From an uncultured Sulfitobacter sp. (GTDB lineage Bacteria; Pseudomonadota; Alphaproteobacteria; Rhodobacterales; Rhodobacteraceae): a DNA stretch of 64,000 nucleotides. The translations under genes and the position numbers were made by a program. The notes beneath the pieces were generated by a model. It was not told the origin of the DNA, searched no databases, and saw only the letters and a list, made by a program, of their open reading frames with translations. The DNA lies in the NCBI GenBank assembly GCA_947492925.1, contig CANLOQ010000001.1, positions 930,001-994,000 of the forward strand, read 5' to 3'. Shown here in pieces: positions 11,303 through 19,651 of this stretch (the stretch's first letter is position 1; each line of letters starts with the position of its first letter).

Positions 11303-11330
11303 ATATAGGGGGCGGGTATGACGCTCGCAA
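11303..11330 (-). promoter_or_regulatory. Candidate dnaK promoter (TTGCGA, 16 bp, CTATAT)
   Basis: On the minus strand, TTGCGA (11330-11325) and CTATAT (11308-11303) are separated by 16 bases. The CCCCTATATA context resembles the C-rich -10 elements of alphaproteobacterial heat-shock promoters. It sits in the region where the next gene's long N-terminal extension would fall, which supports the shorter alkB start. Confidence 0.4.
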
Positions 11331-11401
11331 CCATTCGGGCAGAGATGAATCAGGAAACTGCGCGGATTTTTCGTTATTCAGCGCCAAAGAGAGGATGTGC
11401 G

Positions 11402-12001
11402 GTGGTTTTGCGGGTCAGAGGGTTTGAGATTCACAAGACGTTTCTGGACCGGGGCGCGCAGGAGGCGGTGGTGGAGGCCGTGCGCGGCGTGGTTGCGGAG
11501 GCACCGTTGTTTCGGCCCGATACGCCTTATGGCAAGCCGATGTCGGTCAGGATGTCCGCGGCGGGGATGTACGGCTGGTATTCGGACAAAACCGGTTACC
11601 GCTATGTCAAAGCGCATCCGGGCGGGCGACCGTGGCCCGCTATTCCGCAGGTGGTGCTGGACATCTGGGACCGTGCGACGGGGTTGGAACGGCAGCCGGA
11701 GTGTTGTCTGATCAACTATTACGCAGCTGACGCGCGCATGGGGTTGCATCAGGACCGGGACGAGGCGGATTTTCAGTGGCCGGTGGTGTCGGTGTCACTG
11801 GGGGATGATGCGCTCTTTCGGATCGGGAACACCACACGGGGCGGTAAGACAGAATCGGTCTGGCTGTCCTCGGGCGATGTGGTGGTGATGGGCGGTGACG
11901 CGCGGCTGACCTATCACGGGGTGGACCGGGTGAAGGCAGGTACATCGACGCTGCTGCCCAAGGGCGGTCGGATCAACCTGACACTGCGGGTGGTGGATTA
12001 G
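11402..12001 (+). CDS. alkB: AlkB-type 2-oxoglutarate/Fe(II) nucleic-acid demethylase
   Basis: AlkB-family dioxygenases remove methyl groups from alkylated bases by oxidation, using Fe(II) and 2-oxoglutarate. From GTG 11402 the protein has 199 residues, the family's usual size. The iron triad H116-x-D118 (GLHQDRD) and H172 (TYHGVDR) is present, as are the two arginines R190 and R196 (GGRINLTLRVVD) that hold 2-oxoglutarate and substrate. The frame is open back to ATG 11318, but the extra 28 residues look non-conserved and overlap the likely dnaK promoter, while GAGAGGA lies six bases before the GTG. The gene is divergent from dnaK and convergent with the SH3b gene (four bases overlap at the stops). 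No ada gene is adjacent. Confidence 0.9.
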   Translation: MVLRVRGFEIHKTFLDRGAQEAVVEAVRGVVAEAPLFRPDTPYGKPMSVRMSAAGMYGWYSDKTGYRYVKAHPGGRPWPAIPQVVLDIWDRATGLERQPECCLINYYAADARMGLHQDRDEADFQWPVVSVSLGDDALFRIGNTTRGGKTESVWLSSGDVVVMGGDARLTYHGVDRVKAGTSTLLPKGGRINLTLRVVD

Positions 12002-12648
12002 GGCTGCAAAGGCGCGATGGAGCAGCAACCAGTAAATAATGTGCGGTCGGTTCCGCCTTTGAGCGAAAGCAGATCTATGGCGAGGCCGTACTGACGGTCT
12101 GACATGCCGTCGGTGCAGTATTCCGCGCGGATCACACCGGTCAGCGTGCGCTTGGTCACCAGGGACGTGCCGGTACCGGTGATCGCAAACCTATCCGCCC
12201 GTCCGGCAGCGCGGGGGCCGATCAGGAACGAAAGATCGCGGGTTTCTTCGGGGGTCGACCATGTGCCGCCGGTGGTGGCACCGGTGTGACGAAAGGTGAT
12301 GCCCCAGAAGGGTTCGGTGCCGAAACACTGCGTGACAGGTGTATCCATGATTGTGGGCTGTCCCGGCTGGCGCGTGAGAAAGGCGAGAGAGACGAAACCG
12401 CTTTGTTCGCCTGTGTTGATGCGGCCCCATGATCCTGTTGGGCCCTTCGCCACAACTTCGATCCCTGTCGCATCTGGCGCGAGGGTGCCGATGATCGTGG
12501 AAGATGCGCTGGGTGCCTGGCGAATGTTCAGCGTATCGTCGGCCGCCACGCCGCGCACGTCGTAGAGCGCGGGCAGGTGAAGTTCGTCCGCCTGCGCCGA
12601 CATAACGGTCAGCGCCAGCAGGCCTGCACCCAGCGCAGCGCGGATCAT
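11998..12648 (-). CDS. Exported SH3b-domain protein with a C-terminal COG3650-like domain
   Basis: A 216-residue protein with a signal peptide (1-20, cleavage after MSAQA). Residues about 25-90 form a bacterial SH3 domain (YDVRGVAADDTLNIRQAPS, then the GSWGRINTGEQSGFVSLAFL block), a fold that often binds peptidoglycan or peptides. The C-terminal half (CFGTEPFWGITF, YCTDGMSD) resembles small periplasmic domains grouped with COG3650; its function is unknown. Longer frames exist, but ATG 12648 overlaps the upstream permease stop (ATGA) and gives the signal peptide, so it is the likely start. Coupling to an ABC-2 permease suggests a link with envelope export, which is inference. Confidence 0.85.
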   Translation of the reverse strand: MIRAALGAGLLALTVMSAQADELHLPALYDVRGVAADDTLNIRQAPSASSTIIGTLAPDATGIEVVAKGPTGSWGRINTGEQSGFVSLAFLTRQPGQPTIMDTPVTQCFGTEPFWGITFRHTGATTGGTWSTPEETRDLSFLIGPRAAGRADRFAITGTGTSLVTKRTLTGVIRAEYCTDGMSDRQYGLAIDLLSLKGGTDRTLFTGCCSIAPLQP

Positions 12649-13469
12649 CGCCGCGCATTCCAGCTGAGCGAGGCGTGTTTGCGGGTGTAGAATTCGCCCA
12701 TCAGGCCGATCATGACGGCCACAACGCCGACCCAAAAGGCGTATTCCCAACTGGAATAGCGTGGGTTGTAGTTGATGAAGGCAAAACCGCGTGCCTGATC
12801 AATGACGTGAAACAGCGGGTTCCAGTCAAACATCGCGAGCATGAAGCTGGGCAGGGAGTTGGCGACAAACATCTTGCCCGATGCGATCATATTCGCCCGC
12901 TGATACACCATCGACAGAAGCGAGACGATTGACGGGAACCACGGTTTGAGCGCCAGCAGCACAAGGCCCAGCGCGCAGCCGGTGAACCATGCGATCAGCA
13001 TCATGCCAAACGCCTCAATCGGTTGTTCGATTTCAATCGGGGTCCAGGCCACATGATAGGCAAACAGCACCAGCACCAGTGACAGCACCTGAATATAAAG
13101 GGCACCAACAGCGGCTGAAAGGATCGAGATGATCGTGTTCATCGGTGCGTGCTGCATCATCGGGCTGGCTGGTCCTTCGGACCCGAGCACGGCGCCCAGC
13201 GCCTTGATATGCGTGAGGTAGAGGAAAATACCTGTCATCAGGTAAATCAGGAAATCGCCGCGCACGGCGGCACCGCGCATGCCAAGGATCGAGAACATCA
13301 GATAGAAAGCGGCCAGAAACAGAACCGTTTGCAGGATGTTCATCGCAATCGCGACAAAGGCATTGTTGTGCTGTTTGCGCACGCTGCGCACGACGGAATG
13401 ATAGACCAGTTCGGCAATCGAAAGGGCCGAAGATATGCCGCCTTGTGGTTTGCGGGACGATTGAAACAT
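12645..13469 (-). CDS. ABC-2 type polysaccharide export permease (KpsM/Wzm-like), without an adjacent ATPase
   Basis: A 274-residue integral membrane protein with about six hydrophobic segments (for example NILQTVLFLAAFYLMFSIL, FLIYLMTGIFLYLTHI, VLSLVLVLFAYHVAW, YAFWVGVVAVMIGLMG). The late segment FDWNPLFHVIDQARGFAFINYNP is typical of ABC-2 permeases that export polysaccharides or O-antigens. Such permeases need a separate ATP-binding subunit; none is next to this gene, so it must use a distant partner. The downstream SH3b gene overlaps by four bases. Sugar-nucleotide and Kdo genes begin 115 bases away on the opposite strand, which agrees with a surface-glycan role. Substrate unknown. Confidence 0.87.
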   Translation of the reverse strand: MFQSSRKPQGGISSALSIAELVYHSVVRSVRKQHNNAFVAIAMNILQTVLFLAAFYLMFSILGMRGAAVRGDFLIYLMTGIFLYLTHIKALGAVLGSEGPASPMMQHAPMNTIISILSAAVGALYIQVLSLVLVLFAYHVAWTPIEIEQPIEAFGMMLIAWFTGCALGLVLLALKPWFPSIVSLLSMVYQRANMIASGKMFVANSLPSFMLAMFDWNPLFHVIDQARGFAFINYNPRYSSWEYAFWVGVVAVMIGLMGEFYTRKHASLSWNARR

Positions 13470-13584
13470 GCCTGTTGTCCTCTGGATGGAGTGATCCTTG
13501 CACGGAATTCTTGCCGTTCCGTTACCCGTTCATCATAAGGAGACAGACGTGCAGGATCAATGAAAGCCCAAGGGGTTGCGGAAT

Positions 13585-14382
13585 ATGGACTACGAAAAAC
13601 TGGTGAGTGTGATGCGCAAGCTATCATTGGAAGCGGGCGATGCGATCATGGAGATTTACGGGCGCGATGATTTCGATGTGAAAGCGAAGTCCGACGACAG
13701 CCCTGTGACCGCAGCGGATGAAGCGGCGGATGCGATCATCAGCGCGGGGCTGCGGGCCGCGTTTCCTGACGTGATGCTGGTGACCGAGGAGCAGTCGGCA
13801 ACGCACGAGGCCAAGGGTGATACGTTTCTGATTGTTGATCCGCTGGATGGCACCAAGGAGTTCATTCACCGGCGCGGTGATTTCACGGTGAATATTGCGC
13901 TGGTCGAAGGGGGTAGGCCCACACGCGGCGTGGTGTATGCGCCCGCCAAATCGCGGATGTTCTTTACGCAGGCCGATGGACAATCGGTTGAGGAAACCGG
14001 TGAGTTTAGCAAGGATCAGGTGGGCACCCTGACGCCCATATCAGTCTCTGATGCGGATAATTCGGCGCTTTTGATCGTGGCGTCGAAGTCGCACCGTGAT
14101 CAGGCGACGGACGACTATATTGGCAAATACGCGGCGGCGGATATGAAAAGCGCGGGATCGTCGCTGAAGTTCTGTCTGGTGGCGACGGGAGAAGCGGATA
14201 TCTATCCGCGTCTGGGGCGCACGATGGAGTGGGACACGGCGGCGGGTCATGCGGTTCTGCTGGGCGCCGGTGGTGATGTGGTGCGGTTTGATGATCACAC
14301 ACCGCTGACTTACGGCAAGGCGGATTTCGCCAATCCGTTCTTTATTGCCCATGCGCCAAGTGTCGCGCTGAAGCCCGCCTGA
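13585..14382 (+). CDS. cysQ: 3'(2'),5'-bisphosphate nucleotidase CysQ (inositol monophosphatase family)
   Basis: CysQ removes the 3'-phosphate from PAP, the by-product of PAPS-dependent sulfate transfer, and so prevents its build-up. The 265-residue protein has the metal-site motif DPLDGTKEFIHRRGDFTVNIA and the C-terminal EWDTAAGHAVLLGAGG, both diagnostic of the family. The open frame begins at TTG 13576, but ATG 13585 (MDYEKLVSVMRK) matches family starts. The gene overlaps kdsB by one base (TGATG) and starts a Kdo/glycosyltransferase group. A sulfotransferase, which would produce PAP, is encoded 8 kb downstream. Confidence 0.94.
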   Translation: MDYEKLVSVMRKLSLEAGDAIMEIYGRDDFDVKAKSDDSPVTAADEAADAIISAGLRAAFPDVMLVTEEQSATHEAKGDTFLIVDPLDGTKEFIHRRGDFTVNIALVEGGRPTRGVVYAPAKSRMFFTQADGQSVEETGEFSKDQVGTLTPISVSDADNSALLIVASKSHRDQATDDYIGKYAAADMKSAGSSLKFCLVATGEADIYPRLGRTMEWDTAAGHAVLLGAGGDVVRFDDHTPLTYGKADFANPFFIAHAPSVALKPA

Positions 14383-15182
14383 TGTCTGTTCTGATCGCCA
14401 TTCCCGCGCGCTATGCCTCGACCCGCTATCCGGGCAAACCACTGGCGGAACTGAAGGGCGCAAGCGGCGCGTCGCGCAGTTTGATCGAACGGTCATGGCG
14501 GGCGGCCTGTGACGTTTCGGGCGTGGACCGGGTGGTGGTGGCCACGGATGATGACCGGATCAGGGATGCGGCAGAAGCATTCGGAGCCGAAGTGGTCATG
14601 ACTTCACCCGATTGCGCCAACGGGACGGAGCGTTGTGCCGAAGCGCATGCGGCGCTGGGCGGCGGGTTTGATATTGTCGTGAACCTGCAGGGGGACGCGC
14701 CGTTGACGCCGCATTGGTTTGTCGAAAGCCTTGTGCAGGGTCTGACCTCTGCGCCCGCGGCAGAGATTGCAACGCCTGTGTTGCGCTGTAACGGTGAGAC
14801 GCTGAACAGCCTGCTGGCCGATCGCAAGGCGGGGCGTGTGGGCGGCACAACGGCTGTGTTTGCGGCCGATCACCGGGCGATGTATTTTTCAAAAGAAGTC
14901 GTGCCGTTTACGTCAGAGACCTATGCAGAGACTGATATGACCCCGGTTTTTCATCACGTCGGGGTCTACGCCTACCGGCCTGCGGCGCTGGCGGCCTATC
15001 CGTCCTGGCCTACCGGTCCGCTTGAGACGCTGGAAGGGTTGGAGCAGTTGCGGTTCATGGAGAACCGGCGCAGCGTACTGTGCGTGGAGGTCGAGGCGAA
15101 AGGGCGCGAGTTCTGGGAGCTGAATAACCCCGAGGATGTGCCGAGAATAGAGTCTATGATGGCGAAAATGGGCGTTGAATGA
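14382..15182 (+). CDS. kdsB: 3-deoxy-manno-octulosonate cytidylyltransferase
   Basis: KdsB activates Kdo to CMP-Kdo for attachment to lipid A. The 266-residue protein opens with SVLIAIPARYASTRYPGKPL, the standard nucleotide-binding start, and contains NLQGDAPLTP, VVATDDDRI and HVGVYAYRPAALAAYPSW. It is translationally coupled to cysQ upstream (one-base overlap) and to a glycosyltransferase downstream (ATGA). The Kdo pathway partner kdsD lies at 27 kb. Length and motifs are normal. Confidence 0.96.
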   Translation: MSVLIAIPARYASTRYPGKPLAELKGASGASRSLIERSWRAACDVSGVDRVVVATDDDRIRDAAEAFGAEVVMTSPDCANGTERCAEAHAALGGGFDIVVNLQGDAPLTPHWFVESLVQGLTSAPAAEIATPVLRCNGETLNSLLADRKAGRVGGTTAVFAADHRAMYFSKEVVPFTSETYAETDMTPVFHHVGVYAYRPAALAAYPSWPTGPLETLEGLEQLRFMENRRSVLCVEVEAKGREFWELNNPEDVPRIESMMAKMGVE

Positions 15183-16435
15183 CGGACCTGACCGTCAGCG
15201 TTGTGATCGTCAGCCGGGGCCGCCCGGATGCGTTGGCGCGCTGTCTGGTGGGGGTGTCGCAGCTTCAGTATCCGCAGTTTGAGGTGGTGGTCGTTGCCGA
15301 CACCAGCGGGATCCGCGCGGCGGAGGCGTTGCCCTTTGCCGGGGACCTGAAGCTGGTGCCTTTTGATGAGGCGAACATATCGGCGGCGCGGAACCTTGGG
15401 GTGGTGTCGGCGGCGGGGGATGTGATTGCCTTCATCGACGATGATGCGGTGCCCGAGCCGCAGTGGTTGCGGTATCTGGTGGCACCGGCCACGCAAAGCG
15501 ACGTGGCGGCGATGGGCGGTTACGTGCGCGGGCGCAACGGGATTTCGTTTCAGTGGCAGGGGCGCAGTCTGGACCGGTTGGGGCAGGCGCATCCGCTGGA
15601 GTTGCGGCAGGATCGCGCCACGGTGCTGCATCCGCCCAAGGGCCGCGCGATCAAGACGGAAGGCACCAACATGGCGGTGCGGCGCAGCGTGCTGGTGGCG
15701 CTGGGTGGGTTTGACCCTGCGTTTCACTATTATCTGGATGAAACCGATCTGAACGTGCGGCTGGCACGGGCGGGTCATGCCACGGCGCTGGTGCCGCTGG
15801 CCGAAGTACACCACGGGTTTGCCGCGAACCGGATGCGGCATGCCAACCGTGTGCCGCGTGATCTGTTTGATATCGGGGCAAGCTGGGCCGTTTTCATGCG
15901 CAAACATCTGGTGGAAGGTGAGCGGCCACGGCAGTGGAGCGTGCTGCGCAAGGCAGAGCGTGCGCGGCTTGTCCGGCATATGGTGGACGGCGGGCTTGAC
16001 CCGTTGGGTGTGCGCCGGTTGATGCGGCGTCTGGACGAAGGGTTTCGCGCCGGGCAAGAGCGCGAGATCATTCCGCCGCAACTGCCGGTGCATCCTGCGC
16101 AGCCTTTTCGGGCGTTTCCGGGCAAGCCGCGCCGTTCGGTATTGTTGGCGACGCGACCCGCGCGGTTCCGGCAGGACATGGCGCGGGCGGCAGAACGGGC
16201 GCGCGGGGGTGAGATTGTTACGCTTTTGTCGCTGTCGCCCACGGCTCTTTACCACCGGGTATCGTTTGATCTGTACCCAGATGGCGACGTGCCCGGCGGT
16301 CTGTGGGTTCAGCGGGGGGGATTGTTTGGCAAATCAGACCGTTCCGGGCCGGTAGTCGCTATGACAACAAGGTCACGCCGAGTTGAAAAGGAACGCGTCC
16401 GCGTTGCCAGACAGCGCGGTTTAGGCAATGAATAA
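15179..16435 (+). CDS. Family-2 glycosyltransferase
   Basis: A 418-residue protein with a GT-A type N-terminal domain (about 1-250): VSVVIVSRGRPDALARCL, the AAGDVIAFIDDDAVPEPQWL segment holding the DxD-like metal site (IDDDA), and the GFDPAFHYYLDETDLNVRLARAGH acceptor and base region. Residues 260-418 are Arg-rich and unassigned. The chain has no membrane segment, so it should work on the inner face of the membrane. It overlaps kdsB by four bases, so its sugar may be added to a Kdo- or lipid A-linked glycan; acceptor and donor are not known. The codon use and GC-rich style match the neighbours. Confidence 0.88.
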   Translation: MTDLTVSVVIVSRGRPDALARCLVGVSQLQYPQFEVVVVADTSGIRAAEALPFAGDLKLVPFDEANISAARNLGVVSAAGDVIAFIDDDAVPEPQWLRYLVAPATQSDVAAMGGYVRGRNGISFQWQGRSLDRLGQAHPLELRQDRATVLHPPKGRAIKTEGTNMAVRRSVLVALGGFDPAFHYYLDETDLNVRLARAGHATALVPLAEVHHGFAANRMRHANRVPRDLFDIGASWAVFMRKHLVEGERPRQWSVLRKAERARLVRHMVDGGLDPLGVRRLMRRLDEGFRAGQEREIIPPQLPVHPAQPFRAFPGKPRRSVLLATRPARFRQDMARAAERARGGEIVTLLSLSPTALYHRVSFDLYPDGDVPGGLWVQRGGLFGKSDRSGPVVAMTTRSRRVEKERVRVARQRGLGNE

Positions 16436-16509
16436 AACAAGCAAGCCCATCCGCGACAGATGGAGGCGGCAAAAGATGGCTGAAGCCACGGCAGTAAAAG
16501 TGAGGCGTA

Positions 16510-17397
16510 ATGCGTAAGAAGGTAACAAAGGCGATCTTTCCGGTTGCAGGTATGGGCACCCGTTTTTTGCCCGCGACGAAATCCGTGCCCAAGGAGATCA
16601 TGACACTGGTGGACCGTCCGCTGGTGCAATACGCGATTGATGAGGCGCGGGCGGCGGGGATCAAGGAGTTCATCTTTGTCACCTCGCGCGGGAAGGGCGC
16701 GCTGGAGGATTATTTTGATCTGGCCCCGCAGCTTGAGCAAGAGCTGCGCAAGAAGGGCAAGACCGAGCTTTTGGACATCCTGAAATCCACCAACATGGAC
16801 AGTGGTGCCATTGCCTATGTGCGCCAGCACAAGGCGCTGGGGCTGGGTCATGCAGTGTGGTGCGCGCGCCGGTTGATCGGAAACGAGCCCTTTGCCGTGA
16901 TGCTGCCCGACGATGTGATCGCGGCGGAAAAGCCGTGCCTGCAACAGATGGTCGAGGCTTATGCGGAGACCGGCGGCAACATGGTTGCCGCAATGGAAGT
17001 CGCACCCGAGCGGGCGTCTTCTTATGGGATGCTGGATATATCCGAGCAGAATGGCCAGTTGGTGAAGGTCAAGGGCATGGTGGAAAAGCCCGATGCCGAC
17101 AAGGCACCATCGAACCTTGCGGTGATCGGGCGTTATATCCTGTCGCCCAGCGTTTTGCAGAACCTCAACAAAATGAAATCGGGCGCGGGCGGTGAAATCC
17201 AGCTGACCGATGCCATCGCGCAGGACATCGCGCGCGAGGATAACGGGTATGGTTACCGGTTCCGGGGGCAGCGGTTTGACTGTGGCTCTAAATCGGGGTT
17301 TTTGCAGGCAACCGTATCATTCGGGCTGGCGCGTGAAGAGCTGCGGGATGATCTTCGGGCCTATCTGAAAGACATCATGCTGGACGGCGACGCATAG
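16510..17397 (+). CDS. galU: UTP-glucose-1-phosphate uridylyltransferase
   Basis: GalU makes UDP-glucose from UTP and glucose-1-phosphate, the entry to most surface glycans. The protein has 295 residues, the usual size, with KAIFPVAGMGTRFLPATKSV at the N-terminus, LVDRPLVQYAIDEA, and the VEKPDADKAPSNLAVIGRY and GGEIQLTDAI blocks. It starts with ATG 16510 after a GTGAGG site, and galE follows after about 27 bases, so UDP-glucose and UDP-galactose supply are joined. The upstream 74-base gap shows no convincing promoter; the gene may read on from the kdsB group. Confidence 0.97.
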   Translation: MRKKVTKAIFPVAGMGTRFLPATKSVPKEIMTLVDRPLVQYAIDEARAAGIKEFIFVTSRGKGALEDYFDLAPQLEQELRKKGKTELLDILKSTNMDSGAIAYVRQHKALGLGHAVWCARRLIGNEPFAVMLPDDVIAAEKPCLQQMVEAYAETGGNMVAAMEVAPERASSYGMLDISEQNGQLVKVKGMVEKPDADKAPSNLAVIGRYILSPSVLQNLNKMKSGAGGEIQLTDAIAQDIAREDNGYGYRFRGQRFDCGSKSGFLQATVSFGLAREELRDDLRAYLKDIMLDGDA

Positions 17398-17424
17398 CGT
17401 TTGCCCGCAGGATCGGAGCAACAG

Positions 17425-18408
17425 ATGCCAAACGTATTGGTGACGGGCGGAGCAGGCTATATCGGGTCGCATGCCTGCAAGGCGCTGCGTGCGGCCGGAT
17501 TTACGCCGGTGACCTATGACAGCCTTGTCACGGGGTGGCAGGACGCGGTGAAGTTTGGCCCGTTTGAGCAGGGTGATTTGCTGGATAAAGCCCGGTTAGA
17601 GACTGTTTTTGCGCAGTACGAACCGGTTGCCGTGGTACATTTTGCGGCGCTTTCGCTGGTTGGTGAATGCATGCAGGATCCGGGACTGTACTGGCGTAAC
17701 AACGTGGGCGGATCGCTGAACCTGATCGAGGCGGCGGTGGCGGCAGGATGTCTGGATTTTGTGTTCTCATCGACCTGCGCGACCTACGGTGATCAGGACA
17801 ACGTGGTGCTGGATGAAAACAGCGTGCAGATGCCGATCAACGCCTATGGTGCATCGAAACGGGCAATTGAAGACATGCTGCGCGATTTCGAAGTGGCACA
17901 CGGCCTGCGGCACGTGATTTTCCGGTATTTCAACGTGGCAGGCGCGGACCCGGATGGCGAAGTGGGTGAATTTCACCGGCCAGAGACACATCTGGTGCCG
18001 CTGATGCTGGATGCGCTTGATGGCAAGCGTGAGGCGCTGACGATTTTTGGCACAGATTACGACACGCCGGATGGCACATGCATTCGGGATTACGTGCATG
18101 TCTGTGATCTGGTGGATGCGCATGTGCTGGGGCTGAAATGGTTGCAGGACGGCAAGGGAAGCCGGGTGTTCAACCTTGGCACCGGGACAGGGTTTTCGGT
18201 GCGTGAGGTTCTGGAGCAGAGCCACGCGGTGACCAATCGCGCGGTGCCCTACACGGAAGGGCCAAGGCGCGCGGGGGATTGCACGCGACTGGTATCGGGA
18301 TCGCAGCGGGCGGTCCGGGAGCTGGGCTGGCAGCCGGACCGGTCAACCATGAAGCAGATGATCACCGATGCGTGGAGATGGCACCAATCGGGCCAGTACG
18401 AGCGCTGA
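17425..18408 (+). CDS. galE: UDP-glucose 4-epimerase
   Basis: GalE interconverts UDP-glucose and UDP-galactose. From ATG 17425 it has 327 residues: Rossmann motif VTGGAGYIGSHACKAL, catalytic SSTCATYG with Ser/Thr, the YGASKRAIE Tyr-Lys pair, and IRDYVHVCDLVDAH, all family marks. A longer in-frame start exists at TTG 17401, but GGAG before ATG 17425 and the conserved MPNVLVTGG support the shorter form. It overlaps none of the following glycosyltransferase (one base separates the stop and the next ATG), so the operon continues into glycan assembly. Confidence 0.96.
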   Translation: MPNVLVTGGAGYIGSHACKALRAAGFTPVTYDSLVTGWQDAVKFGPFEQGDLLDKARLETVFAQYEPVAVVHFAALSLVGECMQDPGLYWRNNVGGSLNLIEAAVAAGCLDFVFSSTCATYGDQDNVVLDENSVQMPINAYGASKRAIEDMLRDFEVAHGLRHVIFRYFNVAGADPDGEVGEFHRPETHLVPLMLDALDGKREALTIFGTDYDTPDGTCIRDYVHVCDLVDAHVLGLKWLQDGKGSRVFNLGTGTGFSVREVLEQSHAVTNRAVPYTEGPRRAGDCTRLVSGSQRAVRELGWQPDRSTMKQMITDAWRWHQSGQYER

Positions 18409-18409
18409 G

Positions 18410-19606
18410 ATGACGCAGGCGCGGCTTTTGGATCTGACAAGAAGCCTGCGCCGTGCGGGCCGTGTGGCAACCGGCGTGGACCGGGTTGAGCGGGCCTATC
18501 TTGAGCATTTTGTCGGGGATGATGCGCCCGCATTTGGGCTGCTGCGCAGTGCGTTCGGGTACATTTTGCTGGACCGTGCCGGGATGCGCGCGTTTCTGGA
18601 GGCGCTGACAGGGCAAGCGCCGTGGGGGCAGGCGGGAGTGCTGTCGCGCCTGCCGCGCGGGCGGAATGAGGCCCTGACGCAGGCGGAAACCCATGTGCGC
18701 GGGCGGGCGGTGGCGCGGTGTCTGCCCGGGGGGCTGCGCCGGATGCTGGCGCGGCAGTTGCCCGATGGGTTCAGCTATTACAATGTTGGGCACAGCAACC
18801 TGACGGAGCGGGTGCTGCGCAGTGTCGGGTATGCGGGCGGGCATATTTCGGTGCTGATCCACGATGTGATCCCGTTGGAGTACCCTGGCTACCAGCGGCC
18901 CGGCACGGTGCGTCCGTTCCGCGACAAGCTGCGGCGGGTGCAGCGGATGGCGGACAGGGTCATTTATAATTCCGCCGACACGCAGCAGCGCACCGAGGCG
19001 CAGATGATGGAATGGGGCCCCGTCCCCGGAGGGATTGTTGCGCATCTGGGAACAATAGCGGCTGCGCCTGACCACAGCACGCTTGCCCCCGGGGTGATGC
19101 CAGCGCACCCTTATTTTGTCACGGTAGGCACGATTGAGCCGCGCAAGAACCATGCGTTTTTGCTGGATCTCTGGGAGGAAATGGGTGCGGATGCGCCGCC
19201 GCTTTTGATCTGCGGCAGCCGGGGCTGGAACAATGAGGCGGTGTTTGCGCGGCTGGATGCCCTGCCGCCCGACGGGCCGGTGCGGGAGATTGCAAACCTT
19301 AACGATCCGGCCCTTGCGGCGCTGGTGGGGGGGAGTGCAGGAGCGCTTTTTCCGTCGCATGCGGAAGGGTATGGTTTGCCGCCTGTGGAGGCGCTGGAAT
19401 GGGGAACGCGTGTTTTATGCAACGATTTGACGGTTTTGCGTGAAATTCTTGGCTCTTATGGTACATTTGCCCCTGTTTCTGACGGTCAGTTATGGTTAAA
19501 AACGATAAAGAGTTGGGAAAAGACATCGTCGAACGCAGGCAATCGGGCAACTTTTGCGGGTCCAAAATGGGCCGATCATTTCAAGACCGTGTTAAGGTTA
19601 AGATGA
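18410..19606 (+). CDS. Family-4-like (GT-B fold) glycosyltransferase
   Basis: A 398-residue protein whose C-terminal half has the GT-B donor site: YFVTVGTIEPRKNHAFLLDL, LLICGSRGWNNE, and LFPSHAEGYGLPPVEALEWG with the E-x7-E pattern of retaining family-4 enzymes. The N-terminal half includes ISVLIHDVIPLEYPGY. Upstream ATG 18368 would add 14 residues inside galE; ATG 18410, one base after the galE stop, is preferred. It belongs to the galU-galE operon, so a UDP-hexose donor is plausible, though GT4 enzymes also use other nucleotides. There are no transmembrane segments. Confidence 0.88.
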   Translation: MTQARLLDLTRSLRRAGRVATGVDRVERAYLEHFVGDDAPAFGLLRSAFGYILLDRAGMRAFLEALTGQAPWGQAGVLSRLPRGRNEALTQAETHVRGRAVARCLPGGLRRMLARQLPDGFSYYNVGHSNLTERVLRSVGYAGGHISVLIHDVIPLEYPGYQRPGTVRPFRDKLRRVQRMADRVIYNSADTQQRTEAQMMEWGPVPGGIVAHLGTIAAAPDHSTLAPGVMPAHPYFVTVGTIEPRKNHAFLLDLWEEMGADAPPLLICGSRGWNNEAVFARLDALPPDGPVREIANLNDPALAALVGGSAGALFPSHAEGYGLPPVEALEWGTRVLCNDLTVLREILGSYGTFAPVSDGQLWLKTIKSWEKTSSNAGNRATFAGPKWADHFKTVLRLR

Positions 19607-19651
19607 TACTGCACCAACGAACGGTGTCGTTCCGAAGGTAAAAGGTGGTGT

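Noticed and set aside
11318-11401. A 28-residue N-terminal extension of AlkB
   Set aside because: It overlaps the candidate dnaK promoter and has no family similarity; GTG 11402 has a ribosome-binding site at the right distance.
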